Source: Pseudomonadota bacterium
GTDB lineage: Bacteria > Pseudomonadota > Gammaproteobacteria > Burkholderiales > Methylophilaceae
Assembly: GCA_029556915.1 (NCBI GenBank)
Contig: JAKQIT010000074.1
Location: 1 to 64,000, forward strand
Length of the DNA: 64,000 nt
Direction of reading: 5' to 3'
In this document: positions 27,262 through 35,348 of the stretch, one piece after another
Layout of the letters: every line of letters begins with the position of its first letter
Numbering within the stretch: the stretch's first letter is position 1
Translations under genes and position numbers: made by a program
Notes under the pieces: generated by a model
Databases searched by the model: none
The model's input: only the letters and a program-made list of their open reading frames with translations
Told to the model about the DNA's origin: nothing

Positions 27262-27651
27262 ATGCAAACACAGCCCATTTATTTTCTAAGCTACTCGATC
27301 CCTGTGTATCAACATATGGATGAATACGATGATATCGTACAGCTTCTGAACGATCATCGTCGTGATGATGGCAATGAAACAAGCCAAGTCATCGATTACG
27401 TGGCAGATGCGTGCATGGGAAGCAATCATCTATGGCAAGACATGCAATTGCCAAATCGCAAAGCATTGTCTGAGTTAATGTTGCACCACTTCCCTACACT
27501 AGCAGCGAAAAACACCGGCGATATGAAATGGAAAAAGTTTTTCTATAAGCAATTATGTGAACGTGAAGATATTTTTATCTGTAAATCACCTTCTTGTAGT
27601 GAGTGTGTGGATTACCAGCAGTGCTTTGGGTCTGAGGAAGCTACTTCTTAA
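27262..27651 (+). CDS. nifQ: NifQ, molybdenum donor (short form)
   Basis: NifQ carries a Mo-Fe-S cluster and delivers molybdenum to NifEN/NifH. The diagnostic C-terminal motif C-X4-C-X2-C-X5-C is present (CKSPSC, SEC, then VDYQQC). At 129 residues it is shorter than the 160-200 typical of the family, with the N-terminal part reduced. The central LWQDMQLPNRKALSELMLHHFP block is conserved. The start at 27262 follows fdxB by 12 nt. Confidence 0.9.
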   Translation: MQTQPIYFLSYSIPVYQHMDEYDDIVQLLNDHRRDDGNETSQVIDYVADACMGSNHLWQDMQLPNRKALSELMLHHFPTLAAKNTGDMKWKKFFYKQLCEREDIFICKSPSCSECVDYQQCFGSEEATS

Positions 27652-27673
27652 TATTAACGAAAGCGAGATTATC

Positions 27674-28459
27674 ATGAGAACCGCATTTCAACGTATTTCA
27701 CCTCAACGTGCATCTGATTTGATTCTTCGTGCTAGAGCTGGCATCAAGCCGCTAGCAATGTTTGATTCACGTGATGCAGCAAGTTATAAAGAATCTCATA
27801 TTAAAGGCACAGACCATCTTACTGAACGTGATTTTGGTGAGGTGATTGCCAATTTACCTAAGAATGTACCAGTCATGATTTATTGCTACCATGGCAATGC
27901 TAGTCAGGTGTATGCAAGCATGTTTGCTGACTTCCAATACATGGAAGTTTATAGCGTTGATGGTGGTTATGAAGCGCTTGCGCCGGCCATTTCAGAGATT
28001 CCTGAAATAACCCATCTATCGAGCCAAGATTTGGTTAAGTTCATATCAGAGCATAATTTTGATGCACAAGACCTCAATGCGCCTTGGCATCATGCTTTAA
28101 CACCTTTAATGCACGCAGCTCTATTGGGTCGTGAAGACTTGGTTGCAGAATTACTCTCTCTAGGTGTTAACATTCACATGCGCAACTTAGATGGCAACAA
28201 CGCCTTATGGTTAGCTTGTGTATCAGGCAATAATGCGATTGTAGATCTATTGCTCAAAGCGGGAATCGAGGTTAATAATCGAAATGTCACAGGCGCTACA
28301 ACGCTTATGTATACGGCTTCAAGTGGCAAGCATGAATTGATGAGTATGCTATTAGATTTTGGTGCGGATGCATTTATTCGCAATGAGGATGACTATCTGG
28401 CAATAGAGTTAGCAGCCAGTGAGGAATGCCTAAGGTTACTAAGACATACCGCCTCTTAA
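27674..28459 (+). CDS. Rhodanese-ankyrin fusion protein
   Basis: A 261-residue protein with an N-terminal rhodanese domain (about 10-105; catalytic cysteine in MIYCYHGNAS) and about four C-terminal ankyrin repeats (LTPLMHAALLGREDLVAELL, NALWLACVSGNNAIVDLLL, TTLMYTASSGKHELMSMLL). The ATG at 27674 begins the conserved rhodanese region. Rhodanese-ankyrin proteins of this kind occur at the end of nifENX operons in other proteobacteria. A sulfur-handling role in cluster assembly is inferred. Last gene before a convergent ferredoxin gene. Confidence 0.85.
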   Translation: MRTAFQRISPQRASDLILRARAGIKPLAMFDSRDAASYKESHIKGTDHLTERDFGEVIANLPKNVPVMIYCYHGNASQVYASMFADFQYMEVYSVDGGYEALAPAISEIPEITHLSSQDLVKFISEHNFDAQDLNAPWHHALTPLMHAALLGREDLVAELLSLGVNIHMRNLDGNNALWLACVSGNNAIVDLLLKAGIEVNNRNVTGATTLMYTASSGKHELMSMLLDFGADAFIRNEDDYLAIELAASEECLRLLRHTAS

Positions 28460-28469
28460 TTAGTGAGTA

Positions 28470-28500
28470 AATGGCGGATTTCTACAACTAGAATCCGCCA
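28470..28500. terminator. Palindromic hairpin between convergent genes
   Basis: ATGGCGGATT (28470-28479) pairs perfectly with AATCCGCCAT (28491-28500). There is no strong T-run on either side; it lies between the converging nifE operon and ferredoxin gene. Confidence 0.55.
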
Positions 28501-28506
28501 TCACTA

Positions 28507-28800
28507 TTAAATGCTAAGTATTTCGATGGTTAAATCTTCCTCACCAACAATCACTTGGCAAGCAAGACGAGATTTAGAACCTACGCCAACAGTCATATCT
28601 AAACGCTCGTTTTCTGCAGGCTGAATTTTAGAAACGCTTTTACGACCATCAATTAATGAAATATGGCATGAGCCGCACTCAGCTTTCCCATCACATTTAT
28701 GCGCAATAGCTTCACCTCCAGCTAACAATACTGCAAGGATGTTGCTACCAGAGGCAGCCTGATAGGTTTTACCGGAAGGTTGAACAGTAATTACGGACAT
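28507..28800 (-). CDS. [2Fe-2S] ferredoxin
   Basis: A 97-residue plant-type [2Fe-2S] ferredoxin: HKCDGKAECGSCHISLIDG carries three cluster cysteines and SRLACQVIV the fourth. The ATG at 28800 has AAAGGAGT upstream and gives a normal N-terminus (MSVITVQPSGKTY); a longer frame to 28902 runs through a non-conserved Cys/Phe stretch. A sigma-54 promoter at 28891-28906 indicates nif control. It is monocistronic. Confidence 0.88.
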   Translation of the reverse strand: MSVITVQPSGKTYQAASGSNILAVLLAGGEAIAHKCDGKAECGSCHISLIDGRKSVSKIQPAENERLDMTVGVGSKSRLACQVIVGEEDLTIEILSI

Positions 28801-28838
28801 TACACTTACTCCTTTAATCATTAAATAATTGTTTAATT

Positions 28839-28854
28839 TGTCGCATAAGCAACA
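28839..28854. promoter_or_regulatory. TGT-N10-ACA site in the ferredoxin leader
   Basis: TGTCGCATAAGCAACA matches the NifA site exactly. It lies downstream of the proposed -12 box, inside the transcript leader, so its role is uncertain; enhancers can act from there, but it may be chance. Confidence 0.4.
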
Positions 28855-28890
28855 ACAAAAGCACATGAAATCAGTGCATAAAGGAGTAAA

Positions 28891-28906
28891 AGCAAAGGGC
28901 ATACCA
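28891..28906 (-). promoter_or_regulatory. sigma-54 promoter of the ferredoxin gene
   Basis: Minus-strand TGGTATGCCCTTTGCT has GG and GC at the right spacing with a T for C in the -24 box. It predicts a leader of about 80 nt. Confidence 0.6.
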
Positions 28907-29023
28907 GATTTAATTCAGAGCTGCTTTAAACGAATAATGCTTGATAAAACGTGATGGTTGTGACTTTACATTGAAATGAAATAGACTACATTCAAGGAAT
29001 TCAATCAACTAAGGAGTTAAAAA

Positions 29024-29452
29024 ATGAAAATAAGCGCACGCAATGTATTTAAAGGGACGATTTCAAATATTGTCTCGGGAAGTGTCAATTCTGAAATCGA
29101 CATTACACTTGGCGGAAACGATAAAATTGTAGCAATTGTCACAAATGGCAGTGTGACAGCTTTAGGTTTAAAAACTGGTAAAGAAGTGACTGCTTTAATC
29201 AAAGCTTCATCAATTTTAGTGATGACTGATAGTACTGGCTTTGCATTAAGTGCACGTAACGTGTTGGCTGGAAAAGTATCTAAGGTAAGTAATGGTCAAG
29301 TAAGTTCTGAAATTGGCATTTCTTTATCAAGTGGCATTACAGTATTTGCAACCATCACTCACGATGCTGTTAAAGAGCTAGATATTAAAGAAGGTGTATC
29401 CGCCAGTGCTGTATTTAAAGCGTCATCAGTGATCCTTGGCGTAGCTCAATAA
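29024..29452 (+). CDS. Two-domain molbindin (Mop) protein
   Basis: A 142-residue protein made of two Mop domains: residues 1-70 (MKISARNVFKGTISNIVSGS, LIKASSILV) and 75-142 (LSARNVLAGKVSKVSNGQV, VFKASSVILGV). Molbindins bind molybdate or tungstate in oligomers and serve as intracellular stores or buffers. Azotobacter ModG has this two-domain form. It lies at the edge of the mod block but on the opposite strand, with AAGGAGTT before the ATG. I find no ModE box or sigma-54 promoter directly before it. Confidence 0.92.
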   Translation: MKISARNVFKGTISNIVSGSVNSEIDITLGGNDKIVAIVTNGSVTALGLKTGKEVTALIKASSILVMTDSTGFALSARNVLAGKVSKVSNGQVSSEIGISLSSGITVFATITHDAVKELDIKEGVSASAVFKASSVILGVAQ

Positions 29453-29468
29453 GTTACCCTATCAAATC

Positions 29469-29510
29469 TTTTATTAGTCGAGGCTTATCAAATAGCTTCG
29501 CCTAATAAAA
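29469..29510. terminator. Bidirectional terminator between Mop gene and the unknown mod-linked gene
   Basis: TTTTATTAG (29469-29477) pairs with CTAATAAAA (29502-29510), with further pairing inside. T- and A-rich arms allow termination in both directions. Confidence 0.65.
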
Positions 29511-29527
29511 ATTCAATACGTTTAATC

Positions 29528-29875
29528 TTATCTTGGCATTTCATCACTTAGCTCAATTGGCAAAGTCACCAAATGCTTATTGCATTGATCCATTTTATCT
29601 GAGTACGATTTAAGTTTAACCCAACCTCCGCCATCAAGACGCCAAGCAGTGACGCGCTCATAATAGGTTTCAATTTGTATGGGGAATTCATCTATATCAA
29701 ACCCATCTGCGGTCATCATAAATGAATGGCAATAAAAACACTTTGTTCCATGTTCATCATACCCAATGGTTTTTTCAGCGTTTGCTGAAGGCTCCGTATG
29801 TCGCTCAAAAACCCGTGGTTTCATAGCACGCATACAATATTCGTTTGGTAGTAATTTATCCCATGAAATATCCAT
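29528..29875 (-). CDS. Unknown protein with a CX2C pair, behind a ModE box
   Basis: A 115-residue soluble protein with no family that I recognise. It has TKCFYCHSFMMTADGFD near the middle (a possible metal site with a third cysteine in MDQCNKH), and an aromatic strand-rich part (IETYYERVTAWRLDGGGWVK). A ModE-box-like palindrome lies 32 bp upstream of the ATG, between this gene and modC. Molybdate-dependent control is therefore plausible. It is 82 nt downstream of modC on the same strand. Confidence 0.6.
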   Translation of the reverse strand: MDISWDKLLPNEYCMRAMKPRVFERHTEPSANAEKTIGYDEHGTKCFYCHSFMMTADGFDIDEFPIQIETYYERVTAWRLDGGGWVKLKSYSDKMDQCNKHLVTLPIELSDEMPR

Positions 29876-29906
29876 TTTCAGCCTCCTACAAATACTTACT
29901 AAATAA

Positions 29907-29934
29907 CACGAAATATAGTAATTTATATAATGCT
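29907..29934 (-). promoter_or_regulatory. ModE box upstream of the unknown gene
   Basis: CACGAAATATA-N6-TATATAATGCT. Compared with the E. coli ModE consensus halves ATCGCTATATA and TATATAACGAT, 7 of 11 and 9 of 11 bases match with the same 6-nt spacer. Confidence 0.55.
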
Positions 29935-29957
29935 AGCCAAATAAAATAATAAGGCCA

Positions 29958-30833
29958 TTACTCTAGTTTAAGAATCATTGGGTTAAACGCTTTAGAAACC
30001 AACATGACAGCATCACCTACACTTAAACTTAAAGCTTCATCAGGCATTGCAACCACTTTGACAATTTGGTTCCCAACTAATACCGTGAGTGAATACAAAA
30101 CATCCATAGGTTCTAGGGCAAGAATCTCACCTGTAAATCGAAACTTTCCAATGGTTTGCCCAGCACTAAATACATCTGCGGGCGATCCTTGTTGAACAAT
30201 GTGCCCTGCTTCCATCATAAAAACTTGCTTCGCTAGTTTATAAACTTCACCCACATTGTGGCTAACGATAATCGTTGTAATTCCCAAGCTTCTTTGTAGC
30301 CTTAAAACCTCATGGTGTAAGCGACCTCTTATTTCTGCATCTAATGCTGAAAATGGCTCATCAAGCAATAATAAACTGGGCTCAGAAGCCAAAGCCCTGG
30401 CTAGTGCGACGCGTTGCTTTTGACCGCCTGATAAGGTTTCAGGCTTTTGATGTTGAAGTTCACCGAGATCCATCAACTCAACAAGTTCGTTAATTCGCTG
30501 TTTGTTACCACCTTTGCGCAAAGCAAACTCTACATTGCCGCGCACAGTCATATTTGGAAATAAGGCGTAGTCCTGAAACATGTAACCCACCCTGCGCAAT
30601 TGAGGCTCAACGTTAATGCGTAAAGCCGTATCAACCCAAATAGTTCCATTGAATCTTATATTGGCTTGGTCAGCTTGCTCTAATCCTGCCAAACAGCGTA
30701 ACAAGGTGGTTTTACCAACGCCTGATGGCCCGAATAAGGCTACAAACTCACCTTCAGCAATTTTTAATTCAACAGCTAATTGAAAGCTTCCATTTGAGCC
30801 AATGAGTTTCTTGTTTACCAGCGCTTCTATCAT
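29958..30833 (-). CDS. modC: ModC, molybdate ABC transporter ATPase
   Basis: ATP-binding subunit of the molybdate importer. The 291 residues show Walker A GPSGVGKTT, the signature ETLSGGQKQRVALARALA, Walker B LLLLDEPFSALD and the switch histidine in IIVSHNVGE, followed by a C-terminal TOBE-like regulatory domain of about 65 residues. It overlaps modB by 4 nt and is the last gene of the mod operon. Confidence 0.95.
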   Translation of the reverse strand: MIEALVNKKLIGSNGSFQLAVELKIAEGEFVALFGPSGVGKTTLLRCLAGLEQADQANIRFNGTIWVDTALRINVEPQLRRVGYMFQDYALFPNMTVRGNVEFALRKGGNKQRINELVELMDLGELQHQKPETLSGGQKQRVALARALASEPSLLLLDEPFSALDAEIRGRLHHEVLRLQRSLGITTIIVSHNVGEVYKLAKQVFMMEAGHIVQQGSPADVFSAGQTIGKFRFTGEILALEPMDVLYSLTVLVGNQIVKVVAMPDEALSLSVGDAVMLVSKAFNPMILKLE

Positions 30834-31498
30834 TTTTGCGCCTTACGATTAACCAAATAAACAATCATCAAAATGACAAATGAAGATAGGAAAAGTACGC
30901 CTGAATAGAAGTTGGCAGTGGCATAGTGCAATGCTTCGACTTCATCATAAATAGCAATGGATGCCACGCGCGTTTCATTGGGCAAATTGCCACCAATCAT
31001 CATTACTACGCCGAATTCGCCAACCGTATGCGCAAATGCTAAGACCGTACCCGAAATTAATGCAGGTTTAATATTGGGCAATAGAACACGAAAGAAAATC
31101 TGTAGATTAGATTTACCAAGTATTTTTGCTGCATCTGTTAGCGACTTTGGCAAATTTTGAAAAGCCGCCTGAACAGGATGCACAATAAAAGGAAAGCTAA
31201 AAATAACGGATGCAATGACTAATCCTTCAAAACTAAAAGCTAATCTGATACCTAATTCTTTATCTAACCACTTACCAAACCAATGCTCTGGGCTAAAGGC
31301 TAAAAGTAGATAAAAACCTAATACAGAAGGCGGTAACACTAATGGCATGCTGACTAGCGTTTCCACAACAGGTTTAAAGCGAATTTGAGTCTTGGCTAGC
31401 CACCAAGCAAATGGCACGGCAATAGTAAATAAAATCGCCGTAGTGACGGATGCCAACTTGAAAGTTAGCCATAATGGTTGAATATCATACGTCATCAT
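30830..31498 (-). CDS. modB: ModB, molybdate ABC transporter permease
   Basis: Inner-membrane permease of 222 residues with about five membrane helices. The family blocks LVSMPLVLPPSVLGFYLLLAF and the coupling motif region (AFAHTVGEFGVVMMIGGNLP, including the EAA-type LGKSNLQIFFRVLLPNIKP) are clear. It overlaps the upstream TOBE gene by 14 nt and modC by 4 nt, so translation is coupled. Confidence 0.95.
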   Translation of the reverse strand: MMTYDIQPLWLTFKLASVTTAILFTIAVPFAWWLAKTQIRFKPVVETLVSMPLVLPPSVLGFYLLLAFSPEHWFGKWLDKELGIRLAFSFEGLVIASVIFSFPFIVHPVQAAFQNLPKSLTDAAKILGKSNLQIFFRVLLPNIKPALISGTVLAFAHTVGEFGVVMMIGGNLPNETRVASIAIYDEVEALHYATANFYSGVLFLSSFVILMIVYLVNRKAQK

Positions 31499-31898
31499 GA
31501 CCTGCCATCAGCGCTATTTCATTGGCTTTTATCAAAGCTTCCAATTTGTCACCTACTTTAATCTCTAAACGATCAATGGCACGTGAAGTAATTACACTCA
31601 CCAACTGCATGCCGTCATAACTCATCGAAACAGCACCTAAAATATCGCCATGCTCAATACCTGTAACGATTACAGGTATGCGGTTCCGTAGGCTTATCAA
31701 GCCACTAAGATTTTTTGCAAGTGCAATCTCAGTTTCTTTAAACAACAAGGTGACAGAACCACCAACTACTAAGTAATCGGCAGTCGCAGGTGTTTCTAGC
31801 AATGTCGCAGAAAATATATTCAATCCAACAGCCACATCTACTAATGACATGTGGCTGTTGCTATCTATTGTTACAATCTGTCCTTTTAACCTATTCAA
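31485..31898 (-). CDS. TOBE/Mop-type molybdate-binding protein inside mod operon
   Basis: A 137-residue protein with two TOBE-like halves: an N-terminal part (LKGQIVTIDSNSHMSLVDVA) and a C-terminal part (VTGIEHGDILGAVSMSYDGM, VGDKLEALIKANEIAL). It is more divergent than the Mop protein at 29024. Its position between modA and modB, overlapping both by 4 and 14 nt, means it is made in step with the transporter. It probably buffers incoming molybdate or helps regulation. Confidence 0.8.
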   Translation of the reverse strand: MNRLKGQIVTIDSNSHMSLVDVAVGLNIFSATLLETPATADYLVVGGSVTLLFKETEIALAKNLSGLISLRNRIPVIVTGIEHGDILGAVSMSYDGMQLVSVITSRAIDRLEIKVGDKLEALIKANEIALMAGHDDV

Positions 31899-32656
31899 GG
31901 TAATTTATATCCATTCTTAGCAAAAATTTCACGTGCTTTAGCAGATAGCACAAAACCGAAAAACTTACGTGCCGCATCACCATTCACTTCTGAGCCATGC
32001 TTAAGAATCACAATGCCCTGTGCTATTGGCTCATAACTTTCTGGTGGCACATCAACCCATTGACCTTTACCCGCAGCTTCAGGGGCAACCACGATTGATT
32101 TAGCACTGAAGCCTACATCCACTACTTTAGCATCAACATATTGGCTGACTTGCGTGATGTTTTCGCCATAAACCAGCTTAGGTTCTACAGCAGTGCGCAC
32201 TTTATAATAATCTAAAACCTTAAGTGCTTGCTTGCCAAATGGTGCAACTTTTGGGTTAGCAATAGCTACTTTGACGATACTTTTATCCGCTAGAAATGCC
32301 ACGCCTTTACTTAAATCCACATCTTTTTCAGTCCATAATACCAACTGACCATAAGCATAAGGTTTAGCCGTAGTAGTCGCAAAACCATCTTTGTATAAAC
32401 CATCTGGAAAATCCATATCGGCAGACATAAATACATCAAAAGGTGCACCATTGCGGACTTGTGTAGCAATTTTACCAGAAGCATTCAGCACACTTTGCGT
32501 TTCTATACCCGTTTCTTTTTTAAACTCAGCTGCAAGGTCATCAAACACATACTTTAGATTTGCTGCGATTGCCACGGTTAAAGGTTCTGCTTGCACTAGC
32601 GGTGTAAATAAGAGTGTGCCGATAACCAATAATACTTTCATTAAATTGTTTTTCAT
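31895..32656 (-). CDS. modA: ModA, periplasmic molybdate-binding protein
   Basis: Substrate-binding protein of the molybdate importer, 253 residues. A signal peptide is visible (MKNNLMKVLLVIGTLLFTPL, cleavage after VQA). The mature protein begins EPLTVAIAANLKYVFDDLA and has NASGKIATQVRNGAPFDVFMSADMDFP, the oxyanion-binding core of ModA. It follows the porin gene by 27 nt. Confidence 0.95.
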   Translation of the reverse strand: MKNNLMKVLLVIGTLLFTPLVQAEPLTVAIAANLKYVFDDLAAEFKKETGIETQSVLNASGKIATQVRNGAPFDVFMSADMDFPDGLYKDGFATTTAKPYAYGQLVLWTEKDVDLSKGVAFLADKSIVKVAIANPKVAPFGKQALKVLDYYKVRTAVEPKLVYGENITQVSQYVDAKVVDVGFSAKSIVVAPEAAGKGQWVDVPPESYEPIAQGIVILKHGSEVNGDAARKFFGFVLSAKAREIFAKNGYKLP

Positions 32657-32683
32657 TTTATTTTCCTTTGTTAACTAGTCATA

Positions 32684-34276
32684 TTAGAAAGAAACTTGCA
32701 GGCGGCCGATCATGGCTTTCTCGGTTTTCTTATCAACTAACTTAGTAATTGCAGTTGTACTAGCTAGACTACCTGCCGCACCACCATCAAAACTCGTATT
32801 CTCATAATCTAGTGCAAAACGCGTATAGTTGTTTAGATACCAATTAACGCCTAAACCCCAAGCTTTAGCAGTTTTAGCTGATGTGGCAATATTAGATAGT
32901 CGCGTTGTTGCTGTACCTATAAAGGCCTTATCATCTACAGTCATTTTACTTACGCGGCCAACCAACTCCCACGCACCCCAACCCCCACCATTAGGATTAA
33001 ATGCCTGCTGAGGCTTAACACCACTATAAGATGCATCTTCACCTGTTAATAAGTATGAAAATGTTGCCTGCCAGGCCTTATTATCTAAAGTCTGATGATT
33101 TGTTGAACGTGTCACCGCTTGAGACTCGCTAGCATACTCGGACATTAATCCAAATGGACCGTAGTAATAATACATTTGTGGTGCCCAACGAGTACGTCTT
33201 CCGTCAGCAAAAGCAGCTTGTCCAGGTGTTGTTGTATAGCTAAAAAAGTTAAGTTGGCTAAATGACCTAAATGAAGGTAATTGCGATGTGCCACTATTTG
33301 TGTTTGCACCACGTTGATTAATACTTGTATTTGCTATACCAAATCCCAATCCTGCTAATGGAGTACCATTTCCTTTAAATGGTTGCGCAAATACACGTGC
33401 GGTAAACTCTTTATCATCATTGCCATCTAAAGCTACTGACTGATCACCACCATCAATTACGCCATTAGAATATCCTATGGCATAACTCAACTTACTGTCA
33501 AACACATCACCAAATACTGAGGCACCGACATCACGCTGTGGCAGTAAATTGGCTGTAACAAAGCTTTGTTCAACAAACTTCCCATCTACATCAGACTGCA
33601 ATCGTGCTAGGCCAACAAACGGCTTAAACTTACCAACACGCAGTTTTAGCCAGGGTTTAAATTTAGCATCAAAAAACGCATCTATTACTTCTGGTGAACC
33701 TAATGTTGTAGATCCATTAACAGTAGTAGTGCCTGTTGAGACTGTTGCTACATTTGGTGTTGTAGTTGCAAACTCAGGAGTCAACCTATAGTCAATCCAA
33801 CCAAATAATGAACCTTCAATCCATGGTCTAGCTTTACGTACCATCCACCCACTCGTAATATTTGTGTTAGCCGTCGCTAGATTAATGGTATCTGCATCAA
33901 CATTACGGTAATCTGCTTGAACAAGACCATGGAACTTAATACTGAAGTCGCCATTACTTGACTTCAGTCCTATACCATCTTTTTCACTTACAAAAACTGT
34001 CGGCCTTTGTTCTAGGGCTTTCAACTCCTCCGACATGGCATCTATTTGCCATTTTTGCTCTTGCTCTTCATCCTTACCTCCCGTTGCTGCGGCCACAGCC
34101 GGTGCTTTTTTTTGCAGAACTTTTAACTCTTCAGCAATTGCCTGCATTTGCACTTGCTGGTCTTCTAACATTTTCTGTAACTTAGCAATTCTTGCATCCG
34201 ATGCATCATCTGCGTAAGCATTATTAGCACATATGGCCAATAGCACCGCATATTTCAATTTATTCAATGTACTCAT
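32684..34276 (-). CDS. Porin of the OprO/OprP type in the mod operon
   Basis: An outer-membrane porin of 530 residues: signal peptide ending at NNAYA, a coiled-coil region rich in Gln/Leu (about 25-90), then beta-barrel strands starting KFHGLVQADYRN and ending with the C-terminal phenylalanine (MIGRLQVSF). OprO/OprP porins are anion-selective (phosphate, polyphosphate). Its place between modE and modA, behind a ModE box, suggests that it passes molybdate or a related oxyanion across the outer membrane. That specificity is inferred. Confidence 0.82.
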   Translation of the reverse strand: MSTLNKLKYAVLLAICANNAYADDASDARIAKLQKMLEDQQVQMQAIAEELKVLQKKAPAVAAATGGKDEEQEQKWQIDAMSEELKALEQRPTVFVSEKDGIGLKSSNGDFSIKFHGLVQADYRNVDADTINLATANTNITSGWMVRKARPWIEGSLFGWIDYRLTPEFATTTPNVATVSTGTTTVNGSTTLGSPEVIDAFFDAKFKPWLKLRVGKFKPFVGLARLQSDVDGKFVEQSFVTANLLPQRDVGASVFGDVFDSKLSYAIGYSNGVIDGGDQSVALDGNDDKEFTARVFAQPFKGNGTPLAGLGFGIANTSINQRGANTNSGTSQLPSFRSFSQLNFFSYTTTPGQAAFADGRRTRWAPQMYYYYGPFGLMSEYASESQAVTRSTNHQTLDNKAWQATFSYLLTGEDASYSGVKPQQAFNPNGGGWGAWELVGRVSKMTVDDKAFIGTATTRLSNIATSAKTAKAWGLGVNWYLNNYTRFALDYENTSFDGGAAGSLASTTAITKLVDKKTEKAMIGRLQVSF

Positions 34277-34299
34277 CTTATATCCTCCTCAAAATAATA

Positions 34300-34327
34300 T
34301 ACGCTATAAAGTAGTTTATATAACGAT
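34300..34327 (-). promoter_or_regulatory. ModE box between porin and modE
   Basis: TACGCTATAAA-N6-TATATAACGAT: the right half matches the E. coli ModE consensus at 11 of 11 and the left half at 8 of 11, with the correct 6-nt spacer. It lies 24 bp upstream of the porin ATG, where bound Mo-ModE would block transcription. Confidence 0.72.
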
Positions 34328-34361
34328 AGCTAAAATAAAACCTCAAAATATACTTTTACAG

Positions 34362-35168
34362 TTAATCCGTAACACCCATGATGACACTGCTCGCTTTGAA
34401 TACAGCACAAGCCTCTACGCCAACAGCAAGTTTTAGGCTAGTCACACTATCATTAGTGATAATGACGCTCACTACGTTGCCACCCTCTAACTGCATCAGC
34501 ACTTCTGTATTCACACCACCTTGTGTAATTCTTGTAATTTTGCCAACCAACTTGTTGCGCGCACTCACGCCTGCAACAGCCTCAGGCATTACCAAAATCA
34601 CCCAACTCGCTTTAACTAATGCCCAAGCATCACTGCCAACTTTTAAACCTAAATTATCAAGTCCGTCGTGTGTAATAACCGAATGAATTTTGTCACCTCC
34701 AGTTAAAGTTAATTCAACTTCCACATTGACTGGACCTTGCTTAATGGCTGAGACTTTGCCAAAAAATTGATTACGTGCGCTTGTTTTCACTGAAAGTCTC
34801 CTAATCATTTGATAAATATTGTCGAAATTCTCGATACCGTTACTTGCTGCTGCCATAAAACGCTGATGTTCACGCAGCAAGGCTTTATAAGTGTCCACAA
34901 TACGGATGCCGGTAACTGTAAGTTGCGTACCACCACCACCCTTCCCCCCAGTAATGGTTTCTACAAGTGGCTCGCCAAACATACCATTTATCGTATCGAC
35001 GGTATCCCACGCACCTTTGTAGCTCAAGCCCACCCCTTTTGCTGCCTGAGTAATAGAACCGCACTCACCTATCTTTTCTAAAAGCGCAATTCGTTTATCA
35101 GACAGTAGATTTTGAGCATCAATGCCTAATGAGAGTGAACCTACAATTTTAAGATCGTTATGTTGCAT
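34362..35168 (-). CDS. modE: ModE, molybdate-responsive transcription regulator
   Basis: A 268-residue regulator with an N-terminal winged helix-turn-helix (LLEKIGECGSITQAAKGVGLSYKGAWDTVD, GGKGGGGTQLT) and two C-terminal Mop domains (TSARNQFFGKVSAIKQGPV and VSARNKLVGKITRITQGGV) that bind molybdate. I choose the ATG at 35168 because the upstream frame to 35243 passes through the sigma-54 promoter and the ModE box. First gene of the mod block, followed by porin-modA-TOBE-modB-modC. Confidence 0.94.
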   Translation of the reverse strand: MQHNDLKIVGSLSLGIDAQNLLSDKRIALLEKIGECGSITQAAKGVGLSYKGAWDTVDTINGMFGEPLVETITGGKGGGGTQLTVTGIRIVDTYKALLREHQRFMAAASNGIENFDNIYQMIRRLSVKTSARNQFFGKVSAIKQGPVNVEVELTLTGGDKIHSVITHDGLDNLGLKVGSDAWALVKASWVILVMPEAVAGVSARNKLVGKITRITQGGVNTEVLMQLEGGNVVSVIITNDSVTSLKLAVGVEACAVFKASSVIMGVTD

Positions 35169-35187
35169 TATGCTTAACCTAAACTTT

Positions 35188-35215
35188 GTCGTAATGTATA
35201 CAAGTATATATCGAT
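35188..35215 (-). promoter_or_regulatory. ModE box overlapping the modE start site
   Basis: GTCGTAATGTA-N6-TATATATCGAT matches the ModE consensus halves at 7 and 10 of 11 with a 6-nt spacer. It lies just downstream of the -12 box, ideal for autorepression by Mo-ModE. Confidence 0.62.
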
Positions 35216-35226
35216 AGTTACTGTAA

Positions 35227-35242
35227 TGCAGATTCCATGCCA
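35227..35242 (-). promoter_or_regulatory. sigma-54 promoter of modE
   Basis: Minus-strand TGGCATGGAATCTGCA has correctly spaced GG and GC with C for T before the -12 GC. A NifA site lies 74 bp upstream. Confidence 0.65.
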
Positions 35243-35315
35243 AAAATATATTTCATTATTAATACATAGACTTACCAAAATTTATGCTAACGATTAATCT
35301 CATAAAACCGAGCAT

Positions 35316-35331
35316 TGTCGTGTTTGCTACA
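35316..35331. promoter_or_regulatory. NifA site for modE
   Basis: TGTCGTGTTTGCTACA is an exact TGT-N10-ACA site. Confidence 0.75.
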
Positions 35332-35348
35332 CAACATTTGTCGACTAT

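Noticed and set aside
35244..35315. IHF site in the modE promoter region
   Set aside because: No exact WATCAANNNNTTR match on either strand between the NifA site and the promoter.
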